Shown here: positions 1-9,793 of the stretch, piece by piece
Layout of the letters: every line of letters begins with the position of its first letter
Numbering within the stretch: position 1 is the first letter of the stretch
Assembly: GCA_019155205.2 (NCBI GenBank)
Contig: JAHNZQ020003146.1
Span: forward strand, 1,125,897 to 1,189,896
Origin: Gracilaria vermiculophylla
Taxonomy: Eukaryota; Rhodophyta; Florideophyceae; Gracilariales; Gracilariaceae
DNA: 64,000 nt
Direction of reading: 5' to 3'
Notes under the pieces: generated by a model
Database searches by the model: none
Told to the model about the DNA's origin: nothing
What the model saw: the letters and a program-made list of their open reading frames with translations, nothing else
Translations under genes and position numbers: made by a program

Positions 1-84
1 TCTGGGAGTCGAACCCAGGGTCCTAGCGTTTAGCTGGGCCCATAACCTGTTAGAAAACAGATGAGCTATTTGCGCTATACTCTC
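1..84 (-). other. tRNA-like sequence at the window edge (truncated)
   Basis: On the minus strand there is a good Pol III B-box-like T arm: a 5-bp stem CTGGG/CCCAG around a TTCGACT loop. An A-box-like TAGCTCATCTG lies upstream. The 3' acceptor strand falls outside the window. I could not fold a convincing anticodon arm, even after allowing an insertion in the D-loop. It may be a disrupted tRNA gene, a tRNA-derived repeat or a chance match. Confidence 0.25.
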
Positions 85-176
85 TTGTGACACAGGGCGC
101 ACAGTTCACCATTTGAACTATCAACACTTTTTACCTACTAACTGGTTCCTCGTGCGCTGCTTGCTGTGCTACATAC

Positions 177-734
177 TGTAGTACAATGGTTCCTAAGAAA
201 ATATGGTGGTGTGGTCTTATGGCGTGATATTCCTAAGAAGGGCTCGTATTTTATCAGCTGCGCGACGTGGTGCATAATTCCGCCCGCGTGCGCTACAGTA
301 TCCTTAAGGGACGGTACAATTTATATTTATTTTCATTAAATTATGCATATAATTACTACAGTAGGGAGACCTGCCGAGTCGGGCTCCCGGCATGATACTT
401 AATCTGCCGGTTGAGCTCCACCTCTGGGAGAAGAAGTAAAGACAAGCACCGTTAAGTCTTCATCTTCTTTTCCGGTTGGAGACCCTCGTCGAGCATCTTT
501 AGGTTTCCCAGCCGCCGATCTCCAGGTCGCATCATAGCAGCGCTTGTAGGAGCATTGTCCGCCCAGTGAACATCACTCTCCGCTTGATGTTTGCGGATCT
601 CCTTTAAGAAATCCCCTGGCTCGCGACAGCGGATACCGGTGACCACCTTTAGGAACACACACCTTTGGAGTCAACAAAAACTCCTAACGGACGTTGTGCC
701 TTACTACCTCGAAAGGAGGGCTGACAGGACCATA
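177..734 (+). repeat. Solo LTR, family 1, copy A
   Basis: This 558-bp element starts TGTAGTACAATGG and ends CTGACAGGACCATA. It aligns along its length with three other copies in the window (1165-1717, 2645-3194, and 12802-13355 inverted). The 3' end has lost the canonical CA (it reads TA). The flanking 5-mers (catac/actac) agree at only three of five positions, so this looks like an old copy. A TATA-like tract (tttatatttatttt) lies about 145 bp from the left end, as expected in a U3 region. No internal retrotransposon region is attached. Confidence 0.75.
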
Positions 735-1164
735 ACTACAAAATCTACAGAAGCAACCACGTTTTGGGAGACCTCCACCACGGCGAGTCAAAAATGTAAT
801 ACGGTAAGCGAACTGCTATTGGTTTTGCATATGGAGTGCATATTGAGACAAAAACTCAGAAAACAATTAGTGATGACTAAATAGAAATGGTAGATTTTAA
901 TTGGTGCCGTCAGGATACAGTAAGCAGTGTGGCGGATGTCCTCATGGCTGTACTGCAGCCAAGTGGATGTCCTCTAAGGGGGCAATAGTTCTGCACCAAC
1001 CTTTAAAAGGTGTGCGACCTCTACCCTCTCTATGAGTAAAACTGTGCACCTTTTGATAAAGTTTTGGCCGTTGCGTTTTTTACAGACGAAGAGCAGGCTA
1101 ACCAGGTATACGAAATGGCGGCATTGAGCCGCAAACGATGCTTTCACAAGTACCAAGTGGTTGT
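735..1164. other. Spacer between LTR copies A and B; nothing recognised
   Basis: This is 430 bp of moderately AT-rich DNA. The short ORFs have no recognisable protein content, and no gag, pol or primer-binding site is seen. Copies A and B are therefore not the two LTRs of one element. Confidence 0.5.
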
Positions 1165-1717
1165 TGTAGTACAGTGGCTCCTACGGCAATATGGTGGTTT
1201 GGCCTTAAGGCATAATATTCCTAAGGAGGGTTCGTAATTTATTAGCTGGGCCACGTGGTGCATAATATTGTCCGCGTGCGCTACAGTATCCTTAAGGTAC
1301 GGTAGAATTTATTATTTATTTTAGATATTTTATGCAGGTAATTAGCACAGTAGTGCGACCTGCCGAGGCGGGCTCCCTGCTAGATATTTAAGCTGCCGGT
1401 TGAGCTCCACCTCTGGGGAAGTAAAGACGAGCACCCTTGAGTCTCCTTCTACATTTTCCGGTTGGAGTCTCTTGTCTATTCGCGCAGGTTTCTAAGCCGC
1501 CGATCCCCAGGACGCATCATAGCTGCGCCTGTAGGAGCACTGTCCGCCCAGTGAACCTCCCCCTCCGCTTGGTGTTTACGGATCCCTTTCAGAATTCCCC
1601 CGGCTCGCGACAGCGGATACCGGAGACCACCTTTAGGAATACGCGCCTTTGGAGTCACTAAAACTCCTAACGGACGTTGTGCTTTACTACCTCGACAGGA
1701 GGGCTGACAGTACCACA
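1165..1717 (+). repeat. Solo LTR, family 1, copy B
   Basis: This 553-bp element begins TGTAGTACAGTGG and ends CTGACAGTACCACA. The terminal inverted repeat is short and imperfect (TGTAGTAC against TGTGGTAC). It is flanked by an exact 5-bp duplication, gttgt, at 1160-1164 and 1718-1722. TG...CA ends with a 5-bp target duplication are the hallmark of LTR integration, and the missing internal region makes it a solo LTR. No protein is encoded. Confidence 0.85.
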
Positions 1718-2644
1718 GTTGTTACAACTCTGCCGGTCATCCTGTCCATACATGTCATTATTATCTTATGTGCCATTTTCTCTCTTCTTCTAGGCTGAGA
1801 CTCTTTTGCGCTCTCTGAACTAATCGTCTCTTTGTACCCAAAAATTAGATTCGCGTGCACCATCCGCAGTCTCACAAAAAAGTGGTACGTACCTGGCGCG
1901 TGTTGTAAGCCGGCGCAGCGGCAAAAAATCACTGAAACGTTCTGTGATATTACCTTTAAAACCTTATCATATTATTGATGGGTAGAGCCTTGTATTTTGG
2001 CTATATTCTCTACCACCAATTCCACTACATATTCAACCGCAGCGGTTTGCAGTACTATAGTGCCCTCTTTCTTCTATACGGAGTGGAGTAGGGCTCGGAA
2101 TCTACTGCGTGGATAGTATATATGCCAGACTGTACTAGAATGACGTAGTTCTATGTTGGACATTGAGCAAAACCGTAGTGCTTTGAATTGCACTGTGACT
2201 ATTTCTGCTTTACGTCCAATCAGTAACGAGATTCTTATAAGCGATTGTAGAAGTTTAATGTCTGAACTGGGCGGTACGCCGCGTTTCAGTTCTATCCAAA
2301 GCAGTACTGCAGCCATGTGGATGGATTGTAGGAAGCGAAGAGATATGCAATTAACATTGACGGAGATGCGTGAGCTTCCCCTTCTTACTGGGTGACCCTA
2401 GATATTTTCTGCGCAAATCGTTGACAATTGCAATTTCTGAAGTCAACTACCATCATAGCCACCACTTTCATGGGCATAATTGTGGGTTAGGCGTCGTGTC
2501 TGTTTTATAAATCAGGTTGCGTTGGCGTTTTGGCAGTTGTGTACCAAGAATTGTTTTAGGTCTACTCTAGTTGGTATTTAGTACTATTTTGATCTTCTAC
2601 TTAGCCATAACAAACCTGTTCCAAGTATATTATCTATTACCATC
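1718..2644. other. Intergenic, no gene recognised
   Basis: This stretch is AT-rich and lies between LTR copies B and C. The short ORFs on both strands overlap each other and resemble nothing I know. I found no sign of an LTR-element internal domain. Confidence 0.5.
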
Positions 2645-3194
2645 TGAAGTACAGTGGATTCTCAGGTGATATGGTGGTGTGTGGTTTACGACGGGATATT
2701 CCTAAAGAGGGCTCGTATTTTATTAACGGAGCCACGCGGTGCATAGCTCGGCCCGCGTGCGCTACAGTACCTTTAAAGAACGGTAGGATTTAGATTTATT
2801 TTAGTCAATTGGTGCAGGTAATTACTACAGTATTGTGATCTGGCGAGGCGGGCTCCCGGCGTGGTACTTAACCTGCCGATCTCCACCTCTGGGGAAGTAA
2901 TCCCAGCATCCTTGAGTCTTAATATTTTTTTCCGGTTGGAAACTCTTGTTGGACATCCTTAGGCTTCTAAGCCGCCGATCCCTTGGGCGCCTGGTAGCAG
3001 CGCCTAAAGGAGCATCTTCCGCCCTGTGAAGCTCTCTCTCCGCTTGACGTTTGCGGATCCCCTTTCCGGATTCGCCCGGCTCGTGACAGCAATTACTGGA
3101 GACAACCCTTGAGAACTCGCGTCCTTGGAGTGATCAAAAATTCCTAACGGACGTTATACACTCCCACCTCGAAAGAAGAACTGACGGTACCACA
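2645..3194 (+). repeat. Solo LTR, family 1, copy C
   Basis: This 550-bp element begins TGAAGTACAGTGG and ends CTGACGGTACCACA. It is flanked by an exact 5-bp duplication, ccatc, at 2640-2644 and 3195-3199. It matches copies A, B and D along its length, with scattered substitutions and small indels. It has the same orientation as A and B. Confidence 0.85.
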
Positions 3195-3810
3195 CCATCC
3201 GATTATCAACCCGTCATGCACGGACCGAGTGCTGTATCACAAATGGGCTGAAAAAACCAAAACAGGCTGTGAAACGCATTTTAATTTCCTTTCACTTACG
3301 AAATCCAAAACTTCCTGAGAGGGGTGTGCCAAGAAGATAAAAAATCTTGTCACATATATACACAAGGATACCGGCGAAGTCAAGTTCGTCCCACGCAGAG
3401 TTTTGCTGGCAATGACAACCTAGGTAAAGATAAGAACAGCCAAAACCTCCCTAGGTCAGAACACAAGCTAGGTGTTGTCGCTGATAGACTATACGAGATT
3501 GTCTGTTTCAGCAACAATAACTTTAAATGGTCCGTCTGACTCGGGCAAAAGCTTGTGGCGCATTCCCCTTGCAAATTGTGGTATTTGTGGGCGCCATCAC
3601 GAGACGGTGACGCAGGGGGCTAAAAACGTGTATTAATGAAAGCCAAAAGGGTGCTCTTTGTAGCTAAAAGCCCCAAAACAAGTTGAAAACAGTGGGATCA
3701 AAGAATTAAACCCACTCGATGAAAGAAAAAATCACTAGGGAGAGCAAGAGACTCAATCCCCATATAAAACTTCTTAACTTCTTGTTGAAACGGCGCGCAA
3801 CCCAAGAATT

Positions 3811-4287
3811 ATGTCAAGGATCACTAAGGGTCAGACCATCGGCTTCCGGTCAAACAATCCGGATGTGAAGTGGATTTTGCAGCCTACCTACCTCTGCACT
3901 GACCAGAAGCAGGCGCATACAATTCTTACAGGGCTTCCCGAGGAGAGCTACTAACAGCGAGATATGCTTTCACTCTATATCCAAGCTGGCCCTTTGCAGG
4001 AAAGGTTGCACGGCACGTCGCCTGCGGATAGCTTCCCGTCAAGTACTTCCGTCCGGAAATCACCAGGTCTTTCGACCGACACCGTTATCCGAGCAAAGCC
4101 CCGGTGGAGCTCACAGACGACAGAAACACCTTTGGTACAAACTATCCGTCTCCCGTCTACGCCTGAGGCGTTTCAACCGGACTTGGCGACGGTATTTCCC
4201 CACCCTATTGGACAACTAGCGGCAAACGCCTCACTAGAAGCCCTTTATCCAGCGGCGAACGCCTCACTGGTTGTTGATGATAGTTGA
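3811..4287 (+). other. Open reading frame with one internal stop; origin unknown
   Basis: From the ATG at 3811 one frame stays open to 4287 except for a single TAA near 3952. The interruption sits in an otherwise plausible stretch, so this may be a decayed gene. Near its end two direct copies of a 19-bp motif (GCGGCRAACGCCTCACTRG) lie about 45 bp apart. I do not recognise the protein. It is Pro/Ser/Thr-rich and could be a remnant of a mobile element, given the surroundings. Confidence 0.25.
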
Positions 4288-5385
4288 AGTGGCTGAAGGT
4301 TGATAGGGGGTGGGGCGCAGATGTTGGTCGATTGTTCAGGTGAGTTCAGACCGAAGTCTGAAGCTCAGACCCTCTTTTTAAAGTGTTTAGAGGCACTACA
4401 AATGAGCCAAATACGAATTTCTACTTGATAGTTACTCATGTGTGCGTCTAGGTTGCTCCATTGGCTTCTAGAGACCTCTGGAGCTGCACACTAACCAATA
4501 ATAAAGCGACAATTTGCGCCAGTATCATTAAAATACTGTAGTTATTGCTGGGCCAACAAAGCGTGCAATGTGCTGGACAATACTGGAACATTCTACACGT
4601 GTGTTCCAGCAATTCCTGGCACATTCCGCAGCATTTGCGACCGACAGTATTCTATTTCCATAATTACAATATCACTGATCGAAATCTGCCTTGTGTTCAC
4701 ATGACCATCGACCTCATATGAAGTCAGTTTTAACTACTTTGTAATTATATGAAAACGTTAAATCTTTTCCCAACTTTTTTATTCTGATATCTCTATCATG
4801 TTTTAGATACGGATGACAAAGAGCTTTGTATACAATAATCAAGGGTCATTCGTAACTTTTACATCACTCAGAGCCGTCACCAACATCCGTAAACTATGGC
4901 ATCGTCCACAGATCCTCGCAGAATGGCTGGAACAACTGTTAACAGCCGCGCTTGCCTGAATACCAGTGATGCGGAATGTAACCAATATTATTGATCTTTA
5001 TGGAAGTCAACTACGGTCCGAGGAATAGTTCATGATAATGATGTTTGCATAATCAACAATCGAAATATGATATTTTTGACCGTAAGCTTCCGTTTACCCA
5101 ATCGTCAGAAAGTAGATACTCTTCGTCTTTCCAGTGTCAAACTATGTACTGGTTTTGACGAGGCTCCGCGCGCCTCAGAAGTACCGGAAACTGCGATTGA
5201 TCTAAGAAGTATTGAGACTGCTGAAGATGGAGCTATTGGGACATCACCGAATATGCGAAATTTGCAAGATCAACCAGATGATTAAAATCAGCATGCAACG
5301 TGCTAATCAACAATTGATCATGGTTGGAAATGGAAAAGCTACACGACGTTGAGTCCACTGAATGGTTGTAGTCAAGTGCATCAGT
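4288..5385. other. Intergenic, nothing supported
   Basis: This is AT-rich DNA between an unrecognised broken ORF and the piggyBac relic. Short ORFs such as the one at 5067-5285 do not resemble a known family. It may include the eroded 5' part of the transposon. Confidence 0.4.
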
Positions 5386-6985
5386 GTAAGTTATTGGCCT
5401 TGTATAATACTTTATTTCACCAAGTCACGCTCCTTCAGGAATGACTGCATTGGATTACTTTTTCTGGATGTATCCTATGCATCATTTGCAACTTGTCGTG
5501 AGCCGAACAAATATTGGACTAGAAAGCAAAGGCGCTCGGAGGACCTCAGGAGGGAAGCTGCTCAAAGATTTTGGAGTTCTTATTTTATTGACTCGTATTG
5601 AGTTTTGTAACAGACGAGATCTTTGGAGCATTGAGCCCTTTTCTAAATTTATTCCACAACCAAATATTGGGCTTTGTGTGTCAATGAATCATATTTAAAC
5701 TGCTCAGGAGTTGCACATATTTTAGTGGAAATGGTGTGACTGAAGAGCAAAGAATCACAAGATGGTCCTTCGTAGTCGATTTAGTAAAGGCGGTCAATAA
5801 TTGTCCCCGGTCTTTTGTCATGCTATGAAATGCCTTATATGTTCACGAAGGGATATCAATGTGGTACGGACTAGGAGGTCATTGGATTGATGTTAGGCTT
5901 TCACCTTATACGGCATTGGACAGAAAGCACAAAAATGGTCTTGAAATGAATGCTGTTTGTTGTGGACGAAGTGGTAAAAAGCTGAAAATTGAACTCAATA
6001 TGGGTGCCAGTAATCCGGAACAGGATTTTGATTCCGATAAGGCCCGTGGAACGGCAATTCTACTACGTTTAGTACAAACTTAGTTTGGATCAGATCGCTT
6101 GATATGCGCTGATTACTTTTCTGCGTCCATGAAACCACCTAGAGCACTCATAAAGAAAGATTTGGGATTTACTGGAGTAATCAAAAATACATCTCTTGAA
6201 TTTCTTATAGAACACTTATCTGAAACGACTAAAAAAAACATAGGCGACTTTACATTTTCGTTTTCAACACAAAATAAAACTGATGGTGATACAATGGACG
6301 ATATGTTGATGGACCGAGACAGAAAGTATTATATTTTTCGACCTCGAGCACGGGTATTCCAGTCACTTCTGTTGTCAGAGAGAGATGGAAACGGAAGATA
6401 ACTATTTCTAATGAAACGGAATTTGAGGTTTCAATTTCTGAGATTCTGTATCAAGAGTACAGCAAAATGTGTTAAATGATAATTCGGCTTGACAGATGCC
6501 GACAAGATGATTTGAATCTTAAAAAGAAAATAGTAGTGAAAGAGTGGTCATTTCGAGTCAATTGCTACCTTTTACCATTTTGCGCTGAGGAAGAGGGGAG
6601 TCTTTTCAAAGCAGCAAATGGTAACTGGAGCGTTAAACGGTGAAATCATTTTTATTGTGAGTCGGCTGATGAATAAATAGAAAATGCTCGGGAGACCACC
6701 GGTCTCATGAGCAGAAATAAATTGAAAAATGAAATTATTCTTCAGCGGTCTATATATTTGATGGCATTGGATTGCGTTTAACGCAAACCAGTAGGAAAAA
6801 GAAAAGAATTAATGATTACAGAAGCTTTATATAAAAAACCATGCAACCGTTGCAGGGGTAACAAAAACTTGAAGGTTTTATGATCTGGATGCTATTCATG
6901 GAAAGAAGAGGAAATGTTTTTGTGTCACACTGGTACTAGTAGAGGTTGTTATATGGAAGAAGTTGAGGAGTGTCACGGTATAGTG
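5386..6985 (+). pseudogene. Decayed piggyBac-type (DDE_Tnp_1_7) transposase
   Basis: Pieces of a PGBD/piggyBac-like transposase appear in order but in changing frames. Around 5440-5640 there is the N-terminal helical part, including MTALDYFFWMYP and a RRDLWS-like motif. Around 5880-6080 lies the central RNase-H-like part with NGLEMNAVC and ARGTAILLRLVQ. Just past a stop comes the segment DRLICADYFSAS followed by GFTGVIKN, matching the family pattern (S/G)xRxVxxDxYFxS...GLxFIGxVK, and carrying a probable catalytic Asp. Near 6850-6960 a Cys-rich tail (CNRCRGNK, then a C..C pattern) resembles the C-terminal zinc-binding region. Stops and frameshifts show it cannot be functional. No terminal repeats or TTAA duplication were located. 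Confidence 0.65.
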
Positions 6986-7505
6986 AAGCAAAGTATGAAA
7001 AAAAAATGTCAACAACATTGATAAAATTGGTTGTTTTAAGTTAAACTCTATATTTCAATGCAAAATTTGAGAAAACATTCGTTTAACTTTAGTCCCTTAC
7101 TAATTAAATTCGCGTTTTTTTTACTTTGCAGACTATTTAAACTCTACTAAACAAATTGCCCTTTTAAAATATGTCCCCTAATTCTGTCTGCTGTTTAAGT
7201 GCGTGTTGAAACCGTTCTGAGAGTTTAAGTATGTTTTTAGAACTACTTTAGCCCCCGAAAGGGCTTTGCGTATTTAGAAACTCAGCAAGGTTCGAACTCA
7301 GGATGTGTTGCTCGCATTTAGTTTGATCACCTTGGCGCTGATGTAATAACATAAAGCGTGTCCTACAACTATTTATTGTTAACAGAGAGCGCCGGTCATC
7401 AAATTGTAAAATTAAAATTCCCAATGCATTGGTCTATTGGTCAAATTCCAATGCTTTACTTTTATTTTTGCGTGATTTTGGGCTTACCATATATGAGGTG
7501 AGTTT
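6986..7505. other. Intergenic, nothing supported
   Basis: This stretch is strongly AT-rich with no ORF of interest. A ttcgaac string near 7283 resembles part of a tRNA T arm but has no supporting stem. The last five bases (7501-7505, agttt) are the left target-site duplicate of the next element. Confidence 0.4.
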
Positions 7506-8275
7506 TGATGCGCACGCCCGTTTTTCCGGGTATTCCCGCATATGGGCTCTTCCTGAAAACCCCGCGGTAGATGATTGATAGAAGTAGGTACCGCGCGAGC
7601 GGCCGGTGGCAAGAGTCTAACACGTGTGGCACGAAGAACTCCAGGTAAAACTGGTTTCCGGGATGGTGCACGGGCGGTGCCCCAAATGGCCAGGTATTTG
7701 TTTATTCATTTATTCAGGGTTTTCTCTATTTACTTAAGAAGCACTACAGTACTTAAGGGCGCCGGCATCAGCGCCGCCACCCTCAGTAAACCGTGAGCAA
7801 GGTTTTCGCTCTGAGCCTTCCCTCTCCGTCTGTATTTGCCTCTCACGAGGAATATCCCGTAGCCTACGGTTGTTTATCCGTCTTGCTCGCCGAGATCGCC
7901 CATTCTTGAGTACATCACTAATCTGACTGTGCACACTCCTTGTAAAAGGATCTTTACGGCTCACCGTTGTTTGCCTTACCACTGCCTTTCTTTGTCCTAT
8001 CTTGGTGGTCCACTCACCACCTTGCCGATCTCACGACCTGCGTTCTCCCTTCCTTCCCCATCGCTTTCCTTCAAGGAGGCACCCCACACACGTAAACTCA
8101 CCTTGTTGGGATCCTTCTCATACCTCTCCCGCCAAGTGCTGACGTGACAGCCTTGGTCTTACAACCGAAATTGTCGAGTAGTTCCCTCGAGAGAGCTCTA
8201 CCGCCAAACTACCCCTGCAACGGAATGTTCGTACGTCTTCGTGAGCTTTTCGCGCTTGCGGTCTGTTGAACTACA
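7506..8275 (-). repeat. Solo LTR, family 2, copy 1 (inverted)
   Basis: This 770-bp element, read on the minus strand, starts TGTAGTTCAAC and ends CGCATCA. It is flanked by near-identical 5-mers (plus strand agttt at 7501-7505 and aattt at 8276-8280, 4 of 5). It aligns with copies 2 and 3 over its whole length. Shared landmarks include a conserved GGGATGCCGGCGC-like block and an AT tract of repeated TTTA/AAAT units. The TG...CA termini and 5-bp duplications again indicate an LTR. It has no relationship to family 1 beyond the first few bases. Confidence 0.8.
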
Positions 8276-8743
8276 AATTTATCCTCATATGAGGTCAGCG
8301 CATCGGTCCAATAAACAATGGAGCGTTTAAGCCATAGGCGAGCAATAAATTCACGTTTTGAAGCAGCTTGAGCGGCTGTCATTGAGTTTGGGTACAAGTA
8401 CCTCTTAATGACAGCTCAGATAATGTCTTCTTGCCGGCAAAAGACAACTGCCTGTATGTCAGACCCATTTTTACCTGTAAGGACGTAGTCGAACCTTGTC
8501 ACCTTGATTTCACCCTGTAAGAATGGAACTAAGTTTGGTCAGCTCACGGGAACAGGGATTCGCACGGATCTTGATTTTTGATTCCCAAAATTTTAGATCT
8601 TCAGCAGCATTTTTCTGTTTCATTTTACTGTGCCATCTACGTCGAGAAGTGGTTTACGGGTTTCGGGATCAAGAGTTAGCACTCGACAAAGGTTCGCAAA
8701 ACTGTCAAAAGCCAGATGTTGAAAAAACTCATATTGTGAGAAT
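8276..8743 (-). other. Coding-like fragment between inverted LTRs, not identified
   Basis: On the minus strand, two stretches read as plausible protein separated by stops: around 8400-8500 (VTRFDYVLTGKNGSDIQ) and around 8280-8400 (TAAQAASKREFIARLWLKR). They read in sequence like a decayed gene into whose end LTR copy 1 inserted. I do not recognise the family. It could be a transposon protein. Confidence 0.3.
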
Positions 8744-9509
8744 TGTAGTGCAATACTCCCCGAGCGTGAAAAGCACATGAAGACGTCCGGATCTTCCTCT
8801 GCAGAGATAGTTTGGCAGTAAAGCCATCTCTAGGGAACAACACGACCATTTCCAGTGTAAAACCGAGGTTGCCACGTCAGCACTTGGCACGAGAGGTGTA
8901 AGAAAGATCCCCGCTTTGTGGATGTATGAGTGTGTGGCGCGTCCGTGGAGGAAAGAGATGGGAAAGGAAGGGTGAGCGCGGGTCGCGAGATCCATGATGT
9001 TTAGGATGTACGACTACGGTGGGCAAAAAGGGGGGTAGCCGTAAGGCAAACAACGTCGAGCCGTAAAGATCCTTGTATAAGGAGTGAGCACAGTGAGACT
9101 AATAGTATACCACAACATGGGCCCCCGCAGCGAACAAGGCGTATGAGCATCCGTACGCTACGAGATATCCCTCGCGAGAGGCAATTACCGAGGTAGACGG
9201 AAGGCCCAAAGCCGGAACCTTGATTTCCGTCTACTGAAGGCGGCGGCAGGGATGCCGGCGCCCTTAAGTACTGCAGCGCTACTTAAGTAAAAAGGGAAAA
9301 CCTAAATAAATAAATAAATACCTGGCCATTTGGGGCACCGCCCATGCACTGTACTAGGCCCCAGTTCTTCCGCGAAGTCCCCGTGCCACACACGTAGGAC
9401 ACTAAGCGCCGACCGCTTACGCAGGACGTAGTCGTATTAATACTATCTTGCATATTCCACAGTACGAGTCCATATGCGCAACTGCCCGGAAAAACAGGCG
9501 TCCACTTCA
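8744..9509 (+). repeat. Solo LTR, family 2, copy 2
   Basis: This 766-bp element starts TGTAGTGCAA and ends CACTTCA. It is flanked by agaat (8739-8743) and aggat (9510-9514), matching at 4 of 5. It is inverted relative to copy 1 and parallel to copy 3. An AT-rich tract with tandem AAAT units lies near 9300-9320. No protein is encoded. Confidence 0.8.
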
Positions 9510-9793
9510 AGGATGAGTGGCATGTTGCAAATTTACACTGTCTAGCAGGACACCATGGAATCTTAAAAAGTGCTTAAGCCTTCCAAAGTAGTAACTCATA
9601 ATCTATAAATCTGAAAAATGTACAAAACAGATGCGAAGTTTTCGTAAGAAAGTGAAGATCTATACTGCCCTTTACATTACATTGAAAGAAGCGCGTCATT
9701 TTTGAAGACCTTGCATACAAACGAACAAGAGCATCAAAAGAAGCAATGATCTATGCTTTCTTTCTTGCTACAGCCTCAAAGTTTGTTACGCAC

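Noticed and set aside
177..734. Family 1 repeats as MITEs (non-autonomous DNA transposons)
   Set aside because: The terminal inverted repeat is only about 8 bp and imperfect, the ends are TG...CA and duplications are 5 bp. These fit LTRs better than known MITE superfamilies.
7270..7345. A ttcgaac string resembling a tRNA T loop
   Set aside because: The flanking bases do not pair and no acceptor or anticodon arm can be drawn.
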